This document shows positions 11,064 to 19,621 of a stretch of DNA of 61,128 nt, in pieces. Position 1 is the stretch's first letter. The number at the start of each line of letters is the position of its first letter. A program made the translations under genes and the position numbers. The stretch is from Clostridium sp. 1001271B_151109_B4. GTDB lineage: Bacteria > Bacillota > Clostridia > Clostridiales > Clostridiaceae. Location: assembly GCF_015670405.1 (NCBI RefSeq), contig NZ_JADPBQ010000018.1, positions 1-61,128 of the forward strand, in the 5' to 3' direction. The notes under the pieces were generated by a model. The model made no database searches. It had not been told where the DNA came from and saw only the letters and a list, made by a program, of their open reading frames with translations.

Positions 11064-11780
11064 TTAAAAACTCTTTAAAATAGCTAATTCCTCTTCTGTT
11101 AACTCTCTATATTCGCCTTCTTCTAAATCTTCATCTAAAGGTAAAGTTCCAAATTCTGTTCTTTTTAAATATACAACATTCTTATCAACAGCTTCAAACA
11201 TTCTCTTAACTTGATGGAATTTTCCTTCTTGAATAGTTACCATCACTTCTGAACCTTCATCAGTAGCATTCAAAATTTCAAGTTTTGCTTCTTTACATAA
11301 ATATCCGTCATCCAATGTAATTCCAGCCTTAAATTTAGCAACATCTTCATCAGTTACTTTCTTATCTATCTTCGCATAATAAACCTTATCAACCTTCCAT
11401 TTAGGTGAAATCAATCTATGATTTAGCTCACCATCATTAGTTAATAATAATAACCCTACTGTATCCTTATCTAATCTTCCAACGGGAAATGGTTCAAACA
11501 CTTGGTGATCAATTTCTAATAAATCAACAACAGTTTCATCTCTGTTATCATATGTAGCTGAAACAACACCATCTGGTTTGTTCATCATTAAATAAATAAA
11601 TTTTCTATAAAATATTTCTTCACCATTAATTACTATTTTATCTTTTTCAGGATCAACTTGCATTCCACTATCTTTAGCTATTTCTCCGTTAACTTCAACT
11701 AATCCACTTCTACAAATTTTCTTAAGCTCTTTTCTTGTACCATATCCTAAATTAGACAGTACCTTATCTAGTCTTTCCAT
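11064..11780 (-). CDS. rsuA: Pseudouridine synthase, RsuA type (16S rRNA U516)
   Basis: Isomerises a specific uridine of small-subunit rRNA to pseudouridine. The 238 residues begin with an S4 RNA-binding domain (RLDKVLSNLGYGTRKELKK, 1-60). The catalytic domain has GRLDKDTVGLLLLTNDG near 101 with the catalytic Asp, then a KVYYAKI strand and GKFHQVKRM near 185. Length and the short linker favour RsuA over RluB, but the exact target base cannot be proven by eye. It follows the small RNA and ends before a strong bidirectional terminator of the next gene. Confidence 0.85.
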   Translation of the reverse strand: MERLDKVLSNLGYGTRKELKKICRSGLVEVNGEIAKDSGMQVDPEKDKIVINGEEIFYRKFIYLMMNKPDGVVSATYDNRDETVVDLLEIDHQVFEPFPVGRLDKDTVGLLLLTNDGELNHRLISPKWKVDKVYYAKIDKKVTDEDVAKFKAGITLDDGYLCKEAKLEILNATDEGSEVMVTIQEGKFHQVKRMFEAVDKNVVYLKRTEFGTLPLDEDLEEGEYRELTEEELAILKSF

Positions 11781-11850
11781 ACAACACCTCGTTAAACTTT
11801 ATATAGCCTATTCTATTATTAATATTCCACAAATGCAAGAAATTAAAAGA

Positions 11851-11895
11851 CCGCCTCAATAGAATCTTAGAAATATGAATATTCTATTGAAACGG
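11851..11895. terminator. Terminator hairpin after the Ig-repeat gene
   Basis: CCGCCTCAATAGAAT pairs with ATTCTATTGAAACGG around a 15-base loop, with flanking AAAAGA/TCTT arms that extend the stem. It lies just past the stop of the 665-residue gene on the minus strand and upstream of rsuA. Confidence 0.75.
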
Positions 11896-11901
11896 CATGT
11901 C

Positions 11902-13899
11902 TTATTTTACTTCAAACTCTATTATATCATAATCTTCATATGAAATATCTTTATGGAAGCTCTTAGTTAATACTAGAACTCTATAACTTCCATTTTTAAA
12001 TGGAACAAATGTATAGTAATTCTTTCTACTATAACTTTGAGATAATACCCATTCTCCATTTATCATGATATAAAACTCATAGCAAACTTCTTTCCCACCA
12101 TGTGATGTTGCTTCAAAAGTTACTTCTTGTCCTATTTTAAATTCATTAGAATAAAGCTGTATTTTAGTTGAGTTAACTGGAGTTACTTCTTGAACATAAA
12201 CGGAAACTTCTTTTTTACTATCATACTCTTCAGTAGATTTCACATTCTTCGCATAAATTACAAAAGAGTATTTTCCAGGACATTTAGGCCTTATTTTTAT
12301 TGCTTTTTCTTTTACAAAATCGGTATTCTCTACTTCATATCCATTTATCTTTGTAACAAATTTAACTAAAACATCCTTAGTATTTTTAACTATTGCTTCA
12401 ATATTAATAATATCATCTACTAAATAAACCTCTCTACTATTTAATAATACATAATCAATATCTGCTGCTATATAATCCTTTGCATCTATAAATAACGATG
12501 TTGATGCATCATATGGTCTTGAAGAAAATTCATCCTTAACTTTAATATCTATTTCATATGTTCCTGATTCAGTTGGGATAAAATCAATCCAATTATTTGT
12601 TCCATAATCTATACTTTCTTTTTGAATTCCTTCTTTATAAATTGTAAACTTATAAAGAGGCTTTATTCCACCATCAGTCTTTACTTTAATATTTATCTTA
12701 TCTCCAATTATACATTTTCTGCCCTTATCACATTTAACATCTGATATTCTAACTGGCTTTTCTCCTTTATTAAAGACTTCATATTGAATAGATGTAATAT
12801 CCTCATGGTCTCCTTCAAATGAAATATCCTTAACCTTTAGTGTTATTTTATATTTTCCCTCATCCCTTGGCTCCCAAACACACTCATTTCCTCTAATATA
12901 TCCACTATCTTCAGAAATAGGACCTTCTATTATATATCTATATAATAATTCTCTTCCTCCATCAACATCTGCCTTTAAGTTAATAACAGTTCCAGCTGCT
13001 TGTGGAGATTTAACATCACTTTTAAAACTTCTAATATTAACTTCTTCATAAGGATCAACGTTATATAAAATAACTGCCCTATCATCAAAGCTCTTTGATG
13101 AAAACATATCTCTCACTAAACATAATAATTTATATTGCCCCGGAACCTTTTCTTTAAATGTGACTATACTTCTAGAGGAAAAATCTTGAATACAAATAAC
13201 TTTTCCCTCTTTATTCACTTTTAAAAATTTATATAACAATGGTCTATTTTGTTGATAATTTGATTCTACCTTAAAAATCAACTCTTCATTTACTAACTTA
13301 TTATTTGTTAAGCATTCAAAATTAGTAATTTCTATTTTATCTAACTCCTTAACTTCTACCTTAACAGTAGTAAAGTCATCTACATTTCTTTCAGAGTCTA
13401 CCTTCTTACATTCTATTAATATTTCAAAATTACCAGCTTCAACACCGGTAAAAGTATATTCTTTTTCTGTGCTATAGTCTCTTAGAATTTCCCAATCCTT
13501 TTCTCCATTAATCCAAAATCTATATAATACTAATTCCTCATTACATGTTACATTTATTGTAGATTTTTCACCTACTCTTATCTTATTATTAACCTCTACT
13601 TCTTTTATCAGTTTTTCATTCTCTACAACTTCATATTCGGATTTACCAAGATAATCATAGGATTTTTTACATGAAGTGGATTTACCTTGTACCATTATCA
13701 TGTATTTTCCTGGCTTAGAGGGCTTCCATGTACATATATTGTTTTTAGAAAAATCCTGTATAGGCTTCCAAATCCCTTCTAATCCTTCTATAAATTTGTA
13801 TTCAACATCATCATTTTCAGTTAAAAATGCTGCAATATTTATACTTTCGTTCAAATCAGCAGGGCTTTTATTATCAAAATCAATTAGTACCTCTTTCAT
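11902..13899 (-). CDS. Protein of seven tandem Ig-like (triple-tyrosine, Y_Y_Y-type) repeats
   Basis: The 665-residue protein is made of about seven repeats of 90-100 residues. Each ends in a G-x-Y-x-I/L-x-V-x-x-K strand followed by D-Y/F-D and a terminal V-x-V, for example near residues 68-92, 165-185, 250-275, 345-370, 435-460, 530-555 and 640-665. The pattern matches Y_Y_Y (PF07495) domains of clostridial surface or sensor proteins. There is no signal peptide, anchor or catalytic domain, so it would be cytoplasmic or leave by a non-classical route. RBS GGGGGAAG precedes ATG 13899. It is transcribed alone. A scaffold or ligand-binding role is only a guess. Confidence 0.7.
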   Translation of the reverse strand: MKEVLIDFDNKSPADLNESINIAAFLTENDDVEYKFIEGLEGIWKPIQDFSKNNICTWKPSKPGKYMIMVQGKSTSCKKSYDYLGKSEYEVVENEKLIKEVEVNNKIRVGEKSTINVTCNEELVLYRFWINGEKDWEILRDYSTEKEYTFTGVEAGNFEILIECKKVDSERNVDDFTTVKVEVKELDKIEITNFECLTNNKLVNEELIFKVESNYQQNRPLLYKFLKVNKEGKVICIQDFSSRSIVTFKEKVPGQYKLLCLVRDMFSSKSFDDRAVILYNVDPYEEVNIRSFKSDVKSPQAAGTVINLKADVDGGRELLYRYIIEGPISEDSGYIRGNECVWEPRDEGKYKITLKVKDISFEGDHEDITSIQYEVFNKGEKPVRISDVKCDKGRKCIIGDKINIKVKTDGGIKPLYKFTIYKEGIQKESIDYGTNNWIDFIPTESGTYEIDIKVKDEFSSRPYDASTSLFIDAKDYIAADIDYVLLNSREVYLVDDIINIEAIVKNTKDVLVKFVTKINGYEVENTDFVKEKAIKIRPKCPGKYSFVIYAKNVKSTEEYDSKKEVSVYVQEVTPVNSTKIQLYSNEFKIGQEVTFEATSHGGKEVCYEFYIMINGEWVLSQSYSRKNYYTFVPFKNGSYRVLVLTKSFHKDISYEDYDIIEFEVK

Positions 13900-14070
13900 T
13901 TTTTCTTCCCCCTCACCATATTATCCATAATTAAGTTAATTACTTTACATAGTTTTGTTGCTTCGTCATAATTTTCTATTTAAATTATACTCTTTACCCT
14001 TTGAAATAAAAACTGAAATTTGTCTATGAAAGTATAAAAAAAAGAACAACTATAGATATTTTTCTACAGT

Positions 14071-14514
14071 TTATTCTATATTTTTTCTTTTTATTAAATA
14101 TAATAAATTTTTTCGTAATCTATCGTCATCTTCTGAAGACCTTTTCTTTGCATTAGGTGTCTTTCCACCACCTCTTCTTATCTTTTGAGATAAATGCCTT
14201 TGTTCAAGCATAGCACCTATATTTTCATTAGTATAAATATATCCCTTTGGACTAATTGCACTAGCTTTTTTCCCTAAACAAATAGCGGCTACACCATAAT
14301 CTTGAGAGATTACAATATCATTATTTAAACATTCATTTACAACTTTCATATCAACACTCTGAAAGCCACTATCCACAATTCTAACTTCACCATAGCCTAC
14401 ATTTATATAATGATTAATATCACAATATATTATAAGCTCTAACCCATATTTCTTTGCTATATTTACAATAATGGAGATACCAGGACAGGCATCTCCATCA
14501 ACAATAATCTTCAT
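14071..14514 (-). CDS. DUF188 (YaiI/YqxD) family protein
   Basis: The 147 residues start with DGDACPGISIIV and carry VISQDYGVA and the C-terminal KRSSEDDDRLR, signatures of the YaiI/YqxD family (PF02639), a PIN-like fold of unknown biochemical role. Three Asp at positions 7, 9 and about 90 could bind metal. The length is typical. The ATG at 14514 directly follows the downstream spacer of pgi; the two genes are on the same strand and 79 bases apart, with a weak hairpin between them. Confidence 0.85.
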   Translation of the reverse strand: MKIIVDGDACPGISIIVNIAKKYGLELIIYCDINHYINVGYGEVRIVDSGFQSVDMKVVNECLNNDIVISQDYGVAAICLGKKASAISPKGYIYTNENIGAMLEQRHLSQKIRRGGGKTPNAKKRSSEDDDRLRKNLLYLIKRKNIE

Positions 14515-14534
14515 TTATTATATACCTAAAAGAA

Positions 14535-14560
14535 ACTCCTTTTCCTATGGACAAAGGAGT
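14535..14560 (-). terminator. Probable terminator between pgi and the DUF188 gene
   Basis: On the minus strand ACTCCTTT pairs with AAGGAGT around about ten bases and is followed by TTCTTTTAG. The stem is short and the T run broken, so termination may be partial. Confidence 0.45.
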
Positions 14561-14593
14561 AAATTCGCCTTGCCAAATATAAAATTTGGAGGC

Positions 14594-15946
14594 TTACTTA
14601 AGTCTTTCTTCTAGTTCAGCTTTTAAATCTTCGAATCCTGGCTTACCAAGTAAAGCAAACATATTCTTCTTGTATGCTTCAACACCTGGTTGGTCAAATG
14701 GATTAATTCCTAAAAGATATCCACTGATTGCACAAGCTTTTTCGAAGAAGTAAACTAATTGTCCAAAGTAATATGGTGTTAATTCTGGAATATTTAAAAT
14801 CATGTTAGGAACTCCACCATCACAGTGAGCTAATAATGTCCCTTTGAATGCTTGTTTATTAACGAAATCAACTGTCTTACCTGCTAAGAAGTTTAATCCA
14901 TCAACATTTCCTTCAGCTTCTTCTATAGTAAGTTCTTTTGCAGCTTTCTCCACATTAAGAACTGTTTCAAACATTATTCTGCTACCATCTTGAATGAATT
15001 GTCCCATTGAATGTAAGTCTGTTGAGAAGTCAACAGCTGCTGGGAATATACCCTTTTGATCCTTACCTTCTGATTCTCCATATAATTGTTTCCACCATTC
15101 ATTAAAATAGTGTAATGAAGGTTCATAGTTAACTAAAACTTCTACATTTTTTCCTTTATTGTATAATGCATTTCTCATTACTGCATATTGATAACAATCA
15201 TTTTCTTTTAATGATGGATTAGAGTATTTTTCTCTAGCATCAGCAGCTCCTTGCATTAATTCATCTATATTAATTCCAGCAACTGCAATTGGTAATAAAC
15301 CAACAGCTGTTAATACTGAGAATCTTCCACCAACATCATCAGGAACTACGAATGTTTCATAACCCATAGTGTCAGCTAATCCTTTTAATGCTCCTCTTTC
15401 TTTATCAGTAGTAGCAAATATTCTTTCCTTAGCTCCATCAACTCCATATTTCTTTTCCATGAAGTCTTTAAATATTCTGAAAGCTATAGCTGGTTCAGTA
15501 GTTGTACCAGATTTAGATATAACATTAACAGAAACATCTAATCCTTCAATAGCTTCAAATAAATCACTAATATATGTTGAACTTATATTGTTTCCTACGA
15601 AGAACACCTTAGGTGTCTTTCTTGCATTGTTTGGTAACATATTATAAAAGTTATTTGTTAATCCTTCTATAGCAGCTCTTGCACCTAAATATGATCCACC
15701 AATACCAATAACTATTAATACATCAGAATTTTCTTTAATTTTATTAGCTGCAACCTTAATTCTTGCAAATTCCTCTTTATCGTAATTTACAGGAAGATCT
15801 AACCAACCCAAGAAATCATTTCCAAAGCCAGTTCCTTCGTGAACAGTTTTGTGAGCATAATTAACCATACCTTCCATCTTATCTAATTCAGTCAAAGATG
15901 CATATGGTTGAACTTTTGATAAATCTAAACTTAAACCATTTTTCAT
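14594..15946 (-). CDS. pgi: Glucose-6-phosphate isomerase
   Basis: Interconverts glucose-6-phosphate and fructose-6-phosphate in glycolysis. The 450 residues match the short Gram-positive Pgi form. Visible motifs are [14 protein letters not shown] (near 80), [12 protein letters not shown] (near 142), the [14 protein letters not shown] sugar-phosphate site (near 200), the catalytic Glu region QLYGESEGK (near 285) and HCDGGVPN near 375. RBS CGGAGG lies before ATG 15946. The gene is monocistronic or co-transcribed with DUF188. Confidence 0.97.
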   Translation of the reverse strand: MKNGLSLDLSKVQPYASLTELDKMEGMVNYAHKTVHEGTGFGNDFLGWLDLPVNYDKEEFARIKVAANKIKENSDVLIVIGIGGSYLGARAAIEGLTNNFYNMLPNNARKTPKVFFVGNNISSTYISDLFEAIEGLDVSVNVISKSGTTTEPAIAFRIFKDFMEKKYGVDGAKERIFATTDKERGALKGLADTMGYETFVVPDDVGGRFSVLTAVGLLPIAVAGINIDELMQGAADAREKYSNPSLKENDCYQYAVMRNALYNKGKNVEVLVNYEPSLHYFNEWWKQLYGESEGKDQKGIFPAAVDFSTDLHSMGQFIQDGSRIMFETVLNVEKAAKELTIEEAEGNVDGLNFLAGKTVDFVNKQAFKGTLLAHCDGGVPNMILNIPELTPYYFGQLVYFFEKACAISGYLLGINPFDQPGVEAYKKNMFALLGKPGFEDLKAELEERLK

Positions 15947-16200
15947 AATTTTTCCTCCGAATATTGTGGTATTTTTAACACTTTTTATTATATCATAATT
16001 TATCTTATGCTAACAAATGAAAGGTAAATTAATTAACCCTTTTTATGACATTAATCGATATTGCTTTCCGTTTTTTTCAATACTTAAATTCATTTTTGTA
16101 ATCTTACACCATAAATTCATTATTTTTTATAGAAATTAATAAAATATTTCTTATTAACTCTTATCAATACATATATATTATATTCATAAATATAATTAGA

Positions 16201-16812
16201 TTATTCACTTAAATAATTAACAATAGTTTGTATACTTTGATCATCTAATGCTTTTGCCTTACCTATAGTTCCACCAAGTTTTGTCCATACATAATTATGA
16301 ACTTCTACACCATTAGAAAAATCTAATTCTTTCCATTTCTTTAATTCTGTATCAAGATATTCATCTCTACCATTTAGCTGATATAAAGCTTTATCTATGC
16401 TATCTTGAGTTATTTCATCTTTTCCCCATATGTTTCCGTCCTCAGCTATTATTATAGTATTTGCCATACGATGAATCATATCATATATTGTATTAATATC
16501 AACAACTTCAGTCGTAATATTTTCTTCTGTATTACCAATACTTTCTTCTGTGTTTTCTACTTCATTATTTGATTCACTTACCTTATTCAAAGCAAAATTA
16601 ACTATTTCATATCCATTTACCCATAAAATGGCAACAGTTGAAAGTGATAAGATTAAAATAACTATAATTATTATAGCTTTTTTTGCTTTAGAATTTCCTC
16701 CCTCATACTCATACTCATCTTCATCATAGTCATCTTTATATTTCTTTTCATCAATAGTTTTAAACTCTTCTAATTTTTCTTCATCTTTCTTTTCTATCTT
16801 ATCTTTTCCCAT
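16201..16812 (-). CDS. Single-pass membrane protein with DUF6241-like C-terminal domain
   Basis: 203 residues. Residues 1-43 are highly charged (Lys/Glu/Asp with a DEDEYEYE run), and residues 45-67 form one membrane helix (AIIIIVILILSLSTVAILW). A Glu/Asn-rich linker follows to about 100, then a compact domain with MIHRMANTIIIAED, the phrase W-x-K-DEITQDSI and HNYVWTKLGGTIGKA. That C-terminal block resembles the domain called DUF6241 in Bacillus and Clostridium; I recall this family only loosely. It probably faces outside. It lies directly after the VanY-type gene on the same strand. Confidence 0.65.
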   Translation of the reverse strand: MGKDKIEKKDEEKLEEFKTIDEKKYKDDYDEDEYEYEGGNSKAKKAIIIIVILILSLSTVAILWVNGYEIVNFALNKVSESNNEVENTEESIGNTEENITTEVVDINTIYDMIHRMANTIIIAEDGNIWGKDEITQDSIDKALYQLNGRDEYLDTELKKWKELDFSNGVEVHNYVWTKLGGTIGKAKALDDQSIQTIVNYLSE

Positions 16813-16886
16813 ACCAGTACTCCTTTCATTCCTCTCTTAACCATATACTTAAATCATTATCAATATATTAATAAAATACTTTTTAT

Positions 16887-17729
16887 TTAATTACCCATAC
16901 TCTGAATCTCTTCTATTTTAGAGTTTACTCCATCAATAAATTCCTCAAAGCAAATTCCTCTTTCCATAATATCTTTAGCTATATCAGTATCTCCAATATA
17001 TCTAAAATGCCATGGTTCATAATTATATCCTGTAATATCTTCCTTTCCTTTTTGATATCTAAGGATAAAACCATACTTATAACAATTGTTAATTAACCAT
17101 TTAAATGCATCAGTATTTTCAAACCCTTCATCTAAGTAAGGATAATCATTACAAACTATATCAATTGCTAATCCCGTCTGATGTTCTGATGCTCCTGGAT
17201 CAGCTGTATATTGTCTAGTTTTTTCAATTCCTTTTGCTTCTACTCTTGAATTATATAAATTCTCTTGCACACTATAACTTCTATATCCTGAAATAGCTAT
17301 AAGGTTAACATTATCTTTTAATGCTGCATTAAACATTTCCTTTGCTGCATTGTTTGTCCTTTCATCTAACTGCTTACAATCAATGTATTCTTCAAAAGCT
17401 ATATCTGAATCTACCAAAGTACTAGGCACATAATCAACAGCAAGCTTATTATTTTTATTTACTAATATAAATAATTCATCATTTAATATATCTTGTAATC
17501 TTTTAATTTCGTCATTTTTCAAATTATCAGCATCTGAACTAAAGGCATCATTCATTTCTCTGCTCTTAGATTTTGCTAATAAAACTTCTTTATTATTTAC
17601 ATCTTCTACACTTTCACTACTATCTATATTATTATCACTTACGTTATTAATTCCTAATGCAACTGCAACAACTATAAATATCAAACAGGACATTATTTTT
17701 AATTTATCAAATTCCTTTCTATTATTCAT
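16887..17729 (-). CDS. VanY-type D-alanyl-D-alanine carboxypeptidase (M15B)
   Basis: Trims the terminal D-Ala of peptidoglycan stem peptides. The 280-residue protein has an N-terminal membrane anchor (13-30) and a Ser/Glu-rich linker. The M15B zinc domain follows: SGYRSYSVQENLY near 145, the zinc ligands His and Asp in SEHQTGLAIDI near 185, and EPWHFRYIG near 235 with catalytic Glu and ligand His. Family members act outside the membrane. It is next to another single-pass extracytoplasmic protein, 74 bases downstream, probably one transcript. Nothing suggests glycopeptide resistance, since vanS/R/H/A partners are absent. Confidence 0.88.
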   Translation of the reverse strand: MNNRKEFDKLKIMSCLIFIVVAVALGINNVSDNNIDSSESVEDVNNKEVLLAKSKSREMNDAFSSDADNLKNDEIKRLQDILNDELFILVNKNNKLAVDYVPSTLVDSDIAFEEYIDCKQLDERTNNAAKEMFNAALKDNVNLIAISGYRSYSVQENLYNSRVEAKGIEKTRQYTADPGASEHQTGLAIDIVCNDYPYLDEGFENTDAFKWLINNCYKYGFILRYQKGKEDITGYNYEPWHFRYIGDTDIAKDIMERGICFEEFIDGVNSKIEEIQSMGN

Positions 17730-17824
17730 ATCATCCTCCTACTATATTAATGATATTGGTATATATTGCCATAACATTTACTATAATAATACTTTTCATA
17801 GTTTTTTTCTAGTAATTTTCTAAA

Positions 17825-17855
17825 AAAGCAGATAAGATTTTGTCCTATCTGCTTT
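17825..17855. terminator. Terminator hairpin
   Basis: AAAGCAGATA pairs perfectly with TATCTGCTTT around an 11-base loop, and TTTTCTAG follows on the minus strand. It lies upstream of vanY and would stop minus-strand read-through arriving from the guaA 3' remnant side. Confidence 0.75.
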
Positions 17856-17964
17856 ATAATTATCATAGTAAAAATTATGTCTATTATTAAATTTTAGCAT
17901 ACCTCTATTGTTAAATTTTAACACAAATTAATTGTTTTTACCATATCTTTTAATATTGTCAATG

Positions 17965-17999
17965 AAAAAACTCGGAATGCTCAATAAAAACATCCCGAG
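17965..17999 (-). terminator. Terminator belonging to the guaA 3' remnant
   Basis: On the minus strand CTCGGGATG pairs with CATTCCGAG (one G-U) and six T follow (17965-17970). It lies 12 bases past the stop of the truncated guaA copy, just where a guaA terminator would be, and its sequence differs from the terminator of the intact guaA. Confidence 0.75.
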
Positions 18000-18010
18000 A
18001 TTTCTGTTTA

Positions 18011-18140
18011 TTATTCGAATTCAATAGCTACTAAGGGTTTTCCTATGTAATCATAAAGTACGCGATTAACACCTTTAACCTTATTTACTATTCTAGTTGT
18101 TAATTTTTCAAGTACTTCACATGGAAAATCAGTTGATTCT
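18011..18140 (-). pseudogene. Detached second copy of the guaA 3' end (about 43 codons)
   Basis: On the minus strand this reads EVLEKLTTRIVNKVKGVNR, then VLYDYIGKPLVAIEFE and stop. The end of the intact guaA reads [19 protein letters not shown], then [16 protein letters not shown]. By eye about four fifths of the 130 bases match, without indels, and homology stops near 18140, where a TGA appears in frame. Conserved Pro-Pro and Cys have drifted, so it is not under GuaA selection. A duplicated 3' gene end beside foreign genes is the usual scar of site-specific integration into the 3' end of guaA. The far end of the cassette meets the intact gene at 23252. Confidence 0.85.
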
Positions 18141-18188
18141 CCGTAAAGTATTCATTAGTAAATATGTTAATACTATTTTTATGAACCT

Positions 18189-18224
18189 AAAACACTAGTA
18201 ATGATTAATCATTACTAGTGTTTT
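18189..18224. terminator. Perfect 36-base palindrome, terminator at the cassette edge
   Basis: AAAACACTAGTAATGATT and its exact complement meet at 18206/18207, so all 36 bases form a perfect palindrome, followed by T at 18225-18228. It can end the GH4 transcript on minus (TTTT only) and is much stronger on plus (eight T). It lies between the guaA remnant and the GH4 gene. Confidence 0.75.
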
Positions 18225-18256
18225 TTTTACTATTATATTAAATTTCAAATAATATC

Positions 18257-19582
18257 TTACTTTAATTCAGGCCATAAACCTTTATTAGCTGCGTATAATT
18301 CATCTAACACTTTTTTACCCACAGTATAATTAGGTATTGTTTTGTTAAGCATTACAGCTTCTAAAGCTTTTTGGTAAGATCCAGATAACGCTGCTTCAAC
18401 CGTTATTTTTTCATAAGCTTTTTGCATTTCCATCAATCCTTTTTGGAAATCTGGTACCTCACCAATATTAATGGTTTCAGCTCCCATTGAACCAATATAG
18501 GCTGGCGTCTCAACAACCGCCTCTGAGTCAAAATTTGAGATTGCACCATGATTCTTTTTATTGACTATAAATCGCTCTCTAGTATTATGAATAATCGCAT
18601 AAGCAATATCAACAATATAATTGCCATGAACGCCTGCATGTAGTGAAGATTCTTTAGCTGATCCTTCTGAAATCACTCGACGGCATTCATCATAAATACG
18701 TTTTTCCCTACCTTGCATTACATAATCTCCACGAGTAAAGGAAACGTCATCATGCGCCACCATTTCATCTGGTGTTAAATAATACTGCAAGTAACAATTA
18801 GGGAAATATTCCGGAAAACGTTTAAATAAGCTAATCATTTGTTTATAAGTATCCACCCAATACTGATCTCCAACAGTTTCATCATTTGACATCAAAAGCG
18901 TATCAATTTTACCAGAAAGAACATCTTCACGTAATTGCGGTAATAAATCAAAACCCTTTTCATCATATACATTGCTCCACCAACCAAAATGATTCAATCC
19001 AAAGTATTTAAATGTTAAATCATGGTGATCCTTATTAAAGTACTTTGCAATGGCCCCTTCAATTGAAATTGGCATATCACAAATGCATAAAACATTCGCT
19101 TCCGGAAACTCACGATAAATTGCTTCTGATAAAATGGCCTCTGGATTTGTATAGTTTAAAATCCAAGCTTTAGGACAAATTTCTTTTACCTTTTTTATAA
19201 TTTCTAGAACAGCTGGTATTACCCTCATAGCAAAAGAGAATCCACCTAAGCCACAAGTTTCCTGACCAACAACGCCATTATTTAAGCATATTTTTTCATC
19301 AATAGCTCGCTGTTTATTCAAGCCGGGACGAATTTGCATAAATAAGAAATTAGCACCTTTTAAAGCTTCATCAATATTCGTTGTATAAGTAACATTTACT
19401 TTAGATCCTAATTCTTTATAGTACATTTTGGTATATTGACCAAGCAAGGAAACTCTTTCCTCATCAATATCATATAGAACCAAATCGCTCAAGTTTAATT
19501 CTTCTGCACGCTTTCTTAAAACTTCTAAAATACCAGGTGATTGCGTAGAACCGCCACCAACCATTACAAATTTATTACCCAT
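18257..19582 (-). CDS. GH4 family 6-phospho-alpha-glucosidase
   Basis: Hydrolyses phosphorylated disaccharides from a PTS using NAD+ and a divalent metal (usually Mn2+). The 441 residues open with the NAD-binding VMVGGGSTQSPGI, and NYTNPEAI lies near 148. The metal/Cys motif is CICDMPISIEGA near 172, with LNHFGWW near 199. In GH4 enzymes CDMP marks alpha-specific and CN(V/I)P marks beta-specific phosphoglucosidases, so an alpha bond is predicted. RBS GGAGGGAAG lies before ATG 19582. It is last in the chbG-like/PTS/GH4 operon of the guaA cassette. Codons are less AT-biased than in flanking genes, suggesting transfer. Confidence 0.9.
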   Translation of the reverse strand: MGNKFVMVGGGSTQSPGILEVLRKRAEELNLSDLVLYDIDEERVSLLGQYTKMYYKELGSKVNVTYTTNIDEALKGANFLFMQIRPGLNKQRAIDEKICLNNGVVGQETCGLGGFSFAMRVIPAVLEIIKKVKEICPKAWILNYTNPEAILSEAIYREFPEANVLCICDMPISIEGAIAKYFNKDHHDLTFKYFGLNHFGWWSNVYDEKGFDLLPQLREDVLSGKIDTLLMSNDETVGDQYWVDTYKQMISLFKRFPEYFPNCYLQYYLTPDEMVAHDDVSFTRGDYVMQGREKRIYDECRRVISEGSAKESSLHAGVHGNYIVDIAYAIIHNTRERFIVNKKNHGAISNFDSEAVVETPAYIGSMGAETINIGEVPDFQKGLMEMQKAYEKITVEAALSGSYQKALEAVMLNKTIPNYTVGKKVLDELYAANKGLWPELK

Positions 19583-19621
19583 TTTCTACTTCCCTCCAAT
19601 TTCTAAAAATTAAACCTCATT

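Noticed and set aside
16887..17729. VanY as a sign of vancomycin resistance
   Set aside because: No vanRS, vanH, ligase or vanX nearby; lone VanY-type carboxypeptidases are common housekeeping wall enzymes.
18011..18140. guaA fragment as a possible second GMP synthase
   Set aside because: Only the last 43 codons exist, with an in-frame stop upstream; no start or domains.
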